From Bretschneidera sinensis (taxonomy: Eukaryota; Streptophyta; Magnoliopsida; Brassicales; Akaniaceae): a DNA stretch of 64,000 bases. The stretch is taken from NCBI GenBank assembly GCA_023935145.1, contig CM043698.1, positions 21,145,001 through 21,209,000 of the forward strand, read 5' to 3'. Below, piece by piece: positions 54,759 to 64,000 of the stretch. The notes under the pieces are model-generated. The model ran no database searches. It worked only from the letters and a program-made list of their open reading frames with translations, and was not told where the DNA came from. Position numbers and translations under genes: made by a program. How positions within the stretch are numbered: the first letter of the stretch is position 1; each line of letters starts with the position of its first letter.

Positions 54759-55715
54759 GAGTAGGTTCCTTCATACAATCAAAGTACCTCTTCTTTGTTG
54801 AATTTGTGTATGAAATACGCCGAATCAAGTAGTACCATATCACTCTCATCAATTTTTTCTTCAATGTGCTCAATAGCTAGCACCACTTCTTCATCATTTC
54901 CCTCATTAATATTATTACTTTCACTACTCTTTCCATCATCACTCTTCTTCCCACTTATCATTCTCAACTCTTTTAAATCATCCTTCATAGCCTTACAATA
55001 ATATTGTATGTGTCTTATCTCTCCACAATAGAAGCACTCCTTGTCACAGTCATCTCTAGGCCTAGATTTATATATCCACATTGAGTAAGTTCCTTCATAC
55101 AATCAAAGTACCTCTTCTTTGTTGAATTTGTGTATGAAAGACGCCAAATCAAGTAGCACCATATCACTCTCATCAATTTTTCCTTAAATGTGCTTAATAG
55201 TTAGCACCCCTCGGTGATATTAGTACTTTCACTACTTTTTCCATCATCACTCTTCTTCCCACTTATCATTCTTAACTCTTTTAAATCATCCTTCATGGCC
55301 TTACAATAATATTGTATGTGTCTTATCTTTCCACAATGGAAGCACTCCTTGTCACAGTCATCTCTAGGCCTAGATTTAGATATCCATATTGAGTAGGTTC
55401 CTTCATACAATCAAAGTACCTCTTCTTTGTTGAATTTGTGTATCAAAGACGCCGAATCAAGTAGCACCATATCAGTCTCATCATTTTTTTTCTTCAATGT
55501 GTTCAATAGCTAGCACTACTTCTTCATCACTTCCCTCGATGATATTAGTACTTTCACTACTCTTTCCATCATCACTCTTCTTCCCACTTATCATTCTCAA
55601 CTCTTTTAAATAATCCTTCATGACCTTACAATAATATTGTATGTGTCTTATCTCTCCACAATAGAAGCACTCCTTGTCACAATAATCTCTAGGCCTAGAT
55701 TTAGATATCCGCATT
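54759..55715 (-). repeat. Three tandem copies of a 308-325 bp gag zinc-knuckle/protease-start segment
   Basis: Units start at 54759, 55083 and 55391, each beginning GAGTA-GTTCCTTCATACAATC. On the minus strand each encodes SRPRD-CDKECFYCGEIRHIQYYC, a CX2CX4HX4C-type knuckle, then an acidic Ser-rich linker and DESDMVLLDSA at the protease start. A fourth, partial copy lies at 57001-57176. The knuckle Cys and His residues are kept in all three complete copies, although small changes break the frame between copies. Confidence 0.9.
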
Positions 55716-55735
55716 GAGTCATTGTTCGCTCTCAA

Positions 55736-56074
55736 TTGACTCCTCCCTCAATTATAACTATCCACAGCAAGCGCTTGATTACCACTAGACAAGCTCTCAC
55801 TTACCATCAACCTTTCATTCTCACTCAAGAGCGCGATCATATCATCCAAGCTCAATGTCGACTTGCTCACCAATATTGTTTGCACCAATGGTTTGTAAGA
55901 TTTTGGAAAAGATGATAACAAGAGTAATGATTTCTCATCATCCTTCAATGTTTCTTCTGCATCCAACAATTGAGACACTAGTTTGTTGAATTCATTCAAA
56001 TGATCATGAAGGCTTATACATTCTTTCATCTTTAGAGAGTATAGGTCCATCTTGAAACACAATCTAGTGGTCAA
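55736..56074 (-). pseudogene. copia gag fragment
   Basis: Reads LYSLKMKECISLHDHLNEFNKLVSQL and later LSSFPKSYKPLVQT, the conserved UBN2-type gag region of copia elements. It is followed in minus-strand order by the first zinc-knuckle unit after one stop. The N-terminal gag part (56075-56400) is present only as degraded sequence. Confidence 0.85.
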
Positions 56075-56430
56075 AAAATTTTGACGCGTAGATGCTCTGG
56101 AGCTTCTCCCACAAACTCTTAAGTGTAATTTTTTTCAACACAATATACTTGATCTCAAGAGCAACAACCAACCTGATCATGCTCACAACATTTCTCTTAA
56201 TCGATTGTCATTTTCTATCAATCACCCCTTTTAGTTTTTCTTCCTCTAAAGCTTGATCAAGATCTTGCTGCACCAAAAGATCTTGAACTATGCTATGCTA
56301 TAAAGTAAAATTGTTTTTCCATTAAATAAAAATATATCAAATTTAGGTATACATGTCAACATGGTGGCACAAACATAACAAATAACAACAGACAACTTCT
56401 CAAAATAGATAACCAAACTCTAATACCACT

Positions 56431-57000
56431 TGTTGAGATTTTATCTCTAAAATTCACGTGCCCAAATTTTAAGCAAAAAACGCAACCACAACAATTAAAT
56501 AGAAAAAACAAATAAAGAGCAAAAACAATAATACTTAAAGTGGTTTGACAATATCTTTGTTTACATTCCCCAACAAAACCACTATTTTATTAATGCTCAA
56601 TTACAACTTTAGGAAGAGCAAAGTAGCTAAACTCTCACTACTTCACAACCTTAAGGTATACAACCAAAGCTCCCAACTTAACTCTAGTTGTAAGTTCCTC
56701 TTTACCTGATAACCAAAAACTCCAATACATCCAAAGCTCTCATCTTATCTCTAGTATAAACCTCTCTGATTTACAATTTATATTAGAATTATGAATGTAT
56801 ATCAAATATTCTCTAATATCCCTTTATATAGAAGACTTTTTCCTAATACTACTAGAAAAATAACAACATAACTTCTATTATTACTAAAACAAACAATACT
56901 CTAATAAGAAACTACTACTACTCTTACCAGAACAAACAACTACAATATAAGAAATTAAATTTTTCTTAATCCAATATGAATTCTTCTTTTGGGGGTTTAG
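56431..57000 (-). repeat. 5' LTR of the minus-strand copia derivative, truncated
   Basis: Starts TGTTGAGATTTTATC next to the primer site. Its outer end stops at GGGGGTTT near 57000, about 30 bp short of the partner's end, and joins a gag segment. The junction indicates a later rearrangement. Confidence 0.83.
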
Positions 57001-57176
57001 ATATCCACATTGAGTAGGTTCCTTCATATAATCAAAGTACCTTTTCTTTGTTGAATTTGTGTATCAAAGACGCCGAATCAAGTAGCACCATATCAGACTC
57101 ATCAATTTTTTCTTCAATGTGCTCAGTAGCTAGCATTACTTCTTCATCACTTCCCTCGATGATATTAGTACTTTCA
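57001..57176 (-). pseudogene. Fourth, partial copy of the copia gag segment, cut by a gypsy LTR
   Basis: Matches the triplicated units (GATATCCACATTGAGTAGG onward) and encodes the same acidic linker and SDMVLLDSA block on the minus strand. It is cut at 57176 by the start of the inverted gypsy LTR. The rest of the copy should continue beyond that element, outside the window. Confidence 0.8.
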
Positions 57177-59794
57177 TGTAACGACCCATCCCGGGTTGGC
57201 CACCCCGAAACGGCGTCATCACATTTTGAGAATCCCAACACGACACATATATGCAGCAGTAAAAAAATAAATATTACCAAAAGAACTTTACATCAATCCG
57301 TAAAGTGCATGAAGAGTTACAAATAAATTTTTTTTTTCTCATTAGTCTGAGGACGATGACACGTACGCAGCTTACAGAAAATTGATTTTTTTCTGAACCT
57401 CATCTCATCAAACTATTTGCCAAGCCTGCTACCTAAAAATCATTGTACAATGAGGGGTGAGCTTCACAAGCTCAGTGAATTTAAATTTACTGAAAGTATT
57501 CCAAATTCCATCAATAATCCTTTAATATTAAAAATTTATTTTTCGCATAACCTGATGACAACTTTCTACTATAAATTTCTTCTTCTCAATCATTTGTTCA
57601 CCTTAAGACTATCAATTATCTCCTAATTACCTCGTAATGAGGTTCATATCAGAAAGTCCATCATTTAGATAAGTCTTATCACCCTACTGTCTCTTTCTAT
57701 GAAACTCAACCTTCTATAATTAAATTCACAAAAGTATCACATCTCAGCATCTCATCATTATAGCTGTCTCTTTTATGAGACCCAACCATCTATAATTTAA
57801 TTCACAATTAATATACCACGTCTCATCATCTCAAAAATCTCATCGTTATAGCTGTCTCTTTTACGAGACTCAGCCATCTATAATTTAATCCACAATTAAT
57901 ATACCACATCTCATCATCTCAAAAATCTCATCGTTATAGCTGTCTCTTTTACGAGACCCAGTCATCTATAATTTAATTCACAATTAATATACCACATCTC
58001 AAAAAAATGCAACGATAATTAAAACAGATGCAGATGCATGAATGATTATGATGGGAACGTCTTCCCACCTGTCGACAGGTTATTATTATCTTAGACCGGC
58101 TGCCCTCTCGGTCCTTTTATTCTCATCAAACCGGTTGCCTTCTCGGTTAATTCCAGCATATACCGGCTGTCACGGTTTTCACTTTTCATCCCAGCATATA
58201 CCGGCTGTCAAGGTTTTTACTTTTCATCCCAGCATATACCGGCCGTCACGGTTTTTTTTTATTTTTCATCCCAGCATATATCGGCTGTCACGGTTATTTC
58301 ATTAGATCGGCTGCCTTCCCGGTTCTTTTGGTTATATTATTAAATGCCTATGCGTATGAACAATGATATGAAACATTAATATAAACAGTAATATAAAAAC
58401 ACTATAAAGATTCAAAACACTTAATTTGGCTATCTTGATTATCCACAAATTTTATATAACAAACTTTCTTTAAAATTTCTTACATCCAAATCATCCTGAT
58501 TTTTATCAAATTATATAAAAATTTCATTAAATTCTTCTCTTCCCAAATCACATCAAATAATCAATTAAAGTTTTCCAAGATCTACTAAATTTCATCTCAT
58601 ATCATCCACCAAAATTTGTCAAGATCTACTAAAATTCACCTCAAATCATCCATCAAAATTTGACAAGATTTACTAAAATTCATCTCATCATAACTCGTGT
58701 TAAAACATCAATATGTCTCATCAATAATTTATTTATTTCTTTTATTCTCAAATAACTTATGATTTCCAAAAATGTCATCTCTCACTGAAAAATATTTCTA
58801 AATGTCCAAATTTCCTATCATACCTATAAATCAATTTTTCATCTATCACCCAAGCATACTTTAATTAATTTTAATATTATCACTAAATAATTGATTTTTC
58901 ATTTAGACTGCTTAAAGTAAATCCAACTCACCCCATAGCATTTAAAGCTACCCGTGGGTCACCTTCTTGCCTTTTCCGGTTCTTCTCAGAAATTTCTCCC
59001 GTTGTAGGATAGTCAACACCTGACATAATACTTGTATTAAATTTTTATTTATTTCTTAAATTTATCATAAACCACCCCCTATGAAAATTCTCACTTTGAG
59101 TTCCGGGAATTTTGTATATGCTAGAAAAATTCAAAAATAAATATTATACTATTACCTCATAATACTGATAGCTTCTCATGATCCTCTATAAAATTCTGCA
59201 GAAAATTCTTTCAAAATTTTGCTCTTTTAACTTTTCTTTGGGTCTCCAAGTATTGTGAGAAATACAAGAATTTGAAAAAAAGAAACTGAACGATTTTCAA
59301 TCGTTCAGTATACAACTTATATATATATATATATGCGAAGTTGATTCAGCCGCCCCTTCCACCAAAATTGCAAGCCTTTTAAAAACAAAATTCTCCACAT
59401 TTTAAATCTTCAGCAACCACCTCCCACCTAACTCTCTCATCATCTCATTTTTTTTTAAAAAAGATCTCCACTAGATAATGGAAAGCATGATGTCCATTAT
59501 CCATTGTTTTTACAAAACTCTTTTTCTTTCTTTCTTTCTTTCTTTTTTTTTATTCTTTTCCTTCTTCCTTTACTTTTTTCCTTTCTCCTTTTTGATTTCT
59601 GCCTTTGGTTCGGGACGTTCACGTCCTAGATTTTTTTTACTATTCACCTTTTCACTATTCACGCTTTTTACTATTCACATTTTTTTTAACTTTTTTTTAA
59701 AACACTAATCCTTCACATGAAAATATTATTTAAAACAAATGACATATTTATTAAATTACTTCTTTACTCTTAATTCACGAATACGGGTATTACA
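57177..59794 (-). repeat. 3' LTR of the second gypsy element, 2618 bp
   Basis: Starts TGTAACGACCCATCCC and ends GGGTATTACA. It is about 330 bp longer than the LTR at 5300-7589, partly because of extra tandem repeats near 57740-58010 and microsatellite growth near 59320 and 59515-59560. It carries the same palindromic array, including the exact palindrome ACCTGTCGACAGGT (58067-58080). Confidence 0.93.
57740..58010 (-). repeat. 88-bp tandem repeat in the gypsy LTR, three copies
   Basis: GCTGTCTC starts at 57763, 57851 and 57939, exactly 88 bp apart, with near-identical units containing CATCTATAATTTAAT-CACAATTAATATACCAC. The corresponding parts of the other two LTRs (about 850-1000 and 6885-7040) have fewer and more diverged units. 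Confidence 0.9.
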
Positions 59795-59811
59795 ATTCTA
59801 CCCACCTTACA

Positions 59812-62800
59812 AAAATTTCGTCCTCGAAATTTCTTTACTTTACTCCATAATCAAATATAATCCCTCTTCATATTTGTCTTACGTTTTCACGAAATCTCTT
59901 CAACATCCTTATTTTTCCATCGAACTTTACACTAGTGAAATTATTCTTTTACACGAGGCTTACTTTCTTTGTCCAAAATTCTCACTGGTACTTGCATATA
60001 AGTCCAAACTTTTTGAATTTCTATAACTTAGCTTGAAATATCATGTAAACACTTTCTCAAAGTGAAACATGAAATACATTATATAAATGTTTTAAATTCT
60101 GGAGGCAAAATTCAGGTTACTCACAATAACCTCATAGGGTCCCACATACTTCGGATTCAACTTTCTTTTTCTGTTTAAATCTCAATACACCTTTTCATTG
60201 AGATATTTTTCACTATAACCAATCGCCTACTTGAGACTCAAGAGGTCTACTCTAGGTTGCTTTACAGTTCTTTCTAACCAATTTGATCATCTCAGCTGTT
60301 AACTCAGTCATTGATGGACCAAATATATTTCTCTTCCCCATATGTGGAAGTTCTACACCTCCTACCATACAATGTCTCAATTGGTGTTATTTAATATAAT
60401 TTTTATACTGATTATTGTAAGCAACTCAAATCAATGGAATGTAAACATCTCAACTTACTGAGAAATTCATCAAATTTGTCTTTAACATATCTTCTAGTAT
60501 TCTAAAAAAAAATCCAATATGAGCTTGAAAATTATATTAAATTGCCACTGTGAATCCGTGGATTTTTTGAAAGTTTCTCCCAATACCAAGATGTAAATCT
60601 AACATCTTTATTTGACACTATGCTCAATAGTACTCAATACAACCTCACAGTCTCAGCTACATCCCTTTTAAATCTTGACCATCAGAATTTCTGTTTAAAT
60701 CCTCTATATTTCTTATTGTTACTTGATTTCATCGAATCTACATCATTATGTACCTTTCTCACTATCCCCTCTCTTAACTCCACATTATTTGGAACACAAC
60801 TTCCAAGTTCCAATACTAAAATATTCTTATTTCAATTTTAACCTCATATTACGTTCTAATAAGCACTCAATGCTTAATCTTTTTCTATCTCTTGATCTCT
60901 ACCTTGCATCTCTAAAACATTTCATTATGGATGAATGTACAACCATATTTATTAACCATGATCCTCTGCCACTGTTATTCAACTTCACTATTATCTTTTT
61001 TAAATCTATCATCAATTTCACATCCGGATTCCCATAGCAGTTAACCTTCTTGTAGAATTTTCTACTCAATACATCAGCTATCACTTTCTCATTTTTAGAT
61101 GATAATAAATTGTACAATCATAATTACTAATCAACTTCATCCACCATATTTGCCTCAAATTCAACATTCTCTGGGTAGATAATTATGTCCAACTCTTATA
61201 ACCCATGAATATCTAACAAGTGGCTTCATACAACTGATGTCTCCAATCTTTTAAATAATCACTATAGCAGCCAACTCTAAGTCATGAGTAAGGTAATTTC
61301 TATCATGTATTTTCAATTGCCTAGAAGTATGGTTCACAACTTTCCTATGATACTCATATCCCAACATTGATATGACTTGTCATTATACGCCACAAATCCT
61401 TCATCACCAGAAGGAAACACCAATACCGGAGCTGTAGTCAATTTCTCCTTTAGTAATTGAAAATTTTTCTCACACTTCCTTCACCATACAAATCTCACAT
61501 CTTTACTGGTCAATCTATTCAACAGCAATTCAATAATAGACAAATTCTGAAGAAAAAAAAATCTTCTATAATAACCAGCTAATCCCAAGAAGATTCTAAT
61601 CTCAGTTATATTAATTGTTTTCTCCCAACTTAACATTATCTTTACCTTTTGTGGATCAACTGTTACGTCGTTTTCGAATATTATATATTCCAAGAAAGTT
61701 ATTTCCTTCAACCAACATTCACACTTAGAAACTTTGCGTATAATTTCGCTCTCCTCAGAATCTCCGGTACACTGTTTAATAGTCCATATGTTGTTTTTCC
61801 TTCTCAGAATATATTAGAATGTCATTACTGAACACAACCATAAGATTATCAAGAAATAGTTTAAATATTTTATTCATCAAGTCCATAAATTTTTTCGAAA
61901 CATTAGTTAATCCAAATAACATCACGAAAGCTTATGAGCATAACGTGTCCTAAAAGTAATCTTAGGCACGTCTCCGTTCTCTATCCTCCATTGGTGATAA
62001 CCTGATCTCAGGTTTATCTTAGAAAACATTCTCACTTCTTACAACTGCTTAAACAATTCATTTATCTTGGAAAAAAAAATGTATTTATTCTTATTCAACT
62101 ATCTGTAGTCTATACACATCCTTATCGTTCCATCTTCCTTCTTCACTAACAACACCTGACTCCCCAAATACATTAGGTCAGATAAATTGTTTATCCACAA
62201 ATTCTTAAAACGGTACGTTCCACTTTCTCAATTCAGCTGATGAAATTTTGTAGGGTGCTATTAAATATATGTGATAATCCTAATATCACATCAATAGAGA
62301 CTTTAATCTCTCTACTTGGAGGCAACCTAAACAACTCATCAAAAATTAATTTAGAAAATTCTTTCATCACTATCTCCTTTTTATAATTCATGATATATGC
62401 CCAATACTCCTTAAAACACTTCTTCAATCATCTCCTATTGGCCAGAGCAAAAATAAGATAGTTAAAAGTATCTCACGTCTATATCTTGAACCTTCTTTCT
62501 AGAATAATCAACCCAGATGTAAAATATCGATAACCAATTATTTTCCAAAATAAATTATATTTGAAGATGATAAATCAACTTCAGATTTTTATGTCACTGG
62601 TACGAATCACACAATCCCTCATGAATATTCATGATTATCACTCTATCTCAAGTGAGAACTTTAACAAGGATATTTTGCAATCCAAGGACTAATAAATTCT
62701 TCAATAGATTTTATATGAATACAGGATGCTAAAGAATGGGTTGCATCAAAGTCAACCAACACTGATATGTCCACCTTCTCCATACATAAAATATTTCAAA

Positions 62801-63953
62801 TTTTGAACATTCTATGATAAACATCTTTTCTAAATATAATTATAATAAACTTTTATATCCCAATCACACATCAGATTGCCACTTCCACTTGGTGGCATAC
62901 TTACTTCCTCTACTATGACTTCCAGTTCTCATAATCTATCTTTCAAATCTAAGGGTCCCACAAATAGTATTTTAAGATACATACACAACAGATTTTGTTT
63001 GCCTCTGACTCTGTACTTCAGTTTCCAGTAACAAGGAATGCCTCATTTAGGGTGGTCTCTTACCCTGTACACTCATACTACCTTTACCTCTATAACTTTT
63101 ATGTCTAAGTTCCTTTAATCACTTTTTCTCTTTCCCTTAATCTCTATCACATCTCTCTCGATATGAAATAATATATCCACCAATCTAACATAATTCATAT
63201 GCCTCATGTAAGATAGTTTCGATCAAACCTTAAAACATAGTTCATCTTTGAACCTCTTACATTTTTTCTCCTATTGGTCTACTATTTTTGGTACAACCAT
63301 TGAAAAAACCATAAATCTGCTATCATATCGAGCCACAGTTAACAAATTTACCCCAAATAAATAATATCTCTATCTTGTTGAGCTTTAGAGATATAAGGAA
63401 AATACCTATCAAGAAAAAAAAAAAAAACTTCCTTAAACCTATTTCAGGTTAAGAGCCTATCAATATTCATACTTATCTTGGGAAAAATATTCTTCCACCA
63501 TTCACAAAACGTCTCTTTCTAAGCATAAAAGGATTCATAGATCCTTTAAACAACAAAGCATTTAGCTTAATTATATCTCCCAGCATCTTATGCATAAATC
63601 CACTTTTCCCCTTTTTTTATGTGTCTACAATTATTGAATTAACAACATTAGGCACTACTCTAGTTTACTTATCAAGTCTATGCTATAAGTTATTCACTCG
63701 ATCATCTGAGACATTCATCTTCTCAAAAGCATGAGAAAGAGCTTATCTTAGCTCATCTCTTTTAACTTCAGATTCTCTCATACCTCAATTATATTACTTT
63801 CAATCATATTATCAACATGTTTCCCTTCTAAGAACCACAACTTCAGACTTAACCTCGACTTATCAAAAATATTGTGGGCCTACCACGCCCTCTCAAATCA
63901 ATTATTTTAATTCTGGCTCTAGCGCGTCCACGTGTCATCCTCAGACTGTTCAT
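59812..63953 (-). pseudogene. gag-pol remnants of the second gypsy element
   Basis: In minus-strand order: gag start (63953), protease with DFDATHSLAS (about 62780-62742), RT entry PPSREIKVSIDVI (near 62320), RT core with RSGYHQ-like and TFRTRYAH blocks and a SNDILIYS-like active-site region (about 62160-61800), the FLGLAGYYRRF connection (near 61580), and RNase H end ADVLSRKF (near 61060). The RT active site has lost its expected DD pair. The spacing from gag start to protease is about 300 bp shorter than in the first element, indicating a gag deletion. Stops and frameshifts are frequent throughout. Confidence 0.87.
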
Positions 63954-64000
63954 TATATTTTTTTTTCTTTAAATCTTCCACTTTCTTACTTTTTTATGCA

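Larger units (their letters stand above)
53781..57000 (-). mobile_element. Ty1/copia-derived element on the minus strand, lacking integrase core, RT and RNase H
   Basis: LTRs at 53781-54372 and 56431 to about 57000 share TGTTGA-ATTTTA-CTCTAAA starts and long similar stretches. The minus-strand primer site TGGTATTAGAG (complement, about 56418-56428) abuts the right LTR. A purine tract (complement of ATCTCCACTTT) abuts the left LTR at 54373. Between them, in minus-strand order, are gag, a triplicated zinc-knuckle segment and a pre-integrase remnant. There is no integrase core, RT or RNase H. The right LTR lacks about its last 30 bp and runs into another gag segment. Confidence 0.88.
57177..64000 (-). 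mobile_element. Second gypsy element of the same family, inverted and more decayed, 5' end outside window
   Basis: LTR 57177-59794 is the reverse complement of the first family's LTR, and the purine tract follows at 59795. The gag start NSLRMTRGRAR (ATG at 63953, minus strand) matches that of the element at 1640. Protease, RT, connection and RNase H remnants lie between. It differs from the first element by many substitutions and frame breaks, by keeping RT and by a shorter gag. It too sits in copia gag sequence. TTTCA (57172-57176) would be one target-duplication copy. Confidence 0.92.

Overview
The window is nuclear DNA of a flowering plant, most likely a eudicot. It is AT-rich, holds intron-split genes with GT-AG junctions, and carries plant LTR retrotransposons primed by initiator tRNA-Met. 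Species cannot be told from the sequence. Three genes have complete, intact exon sets: GDP-mannose pyrophosphorylase (VTC1/CYT1 type, + strand, 24199-26093, 361 aa), delta-1-pyrroline-5-carboxylate synthetase (P5CS, - strand, 40570-32473, 20 exons, 717 aa) and a YIP4-type Yip1-family Golgi/TGN membrane protein (- strand, 51915-42558, 6 exons, 271 aa). Two further gene copies are broken: an eIF3 subunit g copy (- strand, 16659-13969) with a frameshift and a damaged RRM, and a 3' fragment of a mitochondrial p32/MAM33-family gene (+ strand, about 30774-31101).

Layout. 1-7589: a Ty3/gypsy chromovirus-type element whose reverse transcriptase is deleted although its LTRs are nearly identical. It lies inside the gag of a Ty1/copia element (7590 to about 12600). 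12.6-22 kb: the eIF3g copy with an intronic tandem array, then AT-rich DNA with MITE-like repeats. 22-26.3 kb: GMPP with promoter and a long leader intron. 26.3-32.4 kb: small DNA-transposon-like elements, two LTR-like blocks, the p32 pseudogene and a 216-bp solo LTR. 32.4-40.9 kb: P5CS and its promoter, which has ABRE-type ACGTGG cores. 42.5-52.1 kb: YIP4, whose introns host a 5'-truncated LINE and a 2-kb non-autonomous LTR element, both antisense to the gene and both with target-site duplications. 53.8-57.2 kb: a minus-strand copia derivative with a triplicated zinc-knuckle segment. 57177-64000: a second, inverted copy of the first gypsy family, older and more decayed but still keeping RT remnants.

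No operon-like or defence-like system is visible. GMPP (ascorbate and cell-wall mannose supply) and P5CS (proline synthesis) are convergent stress-related neighbours, but nothing in the sequence shows co-regulation. The most unusual structures are the pol-less LTR element in the YIP4 intron, the palindrome-rich array and variable repeats in the gypsy LTRs, the RT-deleted yet young gypsy copy, and the triplicated gag zinc-knuckle module. Exon borders were placed by hand from frame continuity, splice dinucleotides and family knowledge. No alignment or database search was run.
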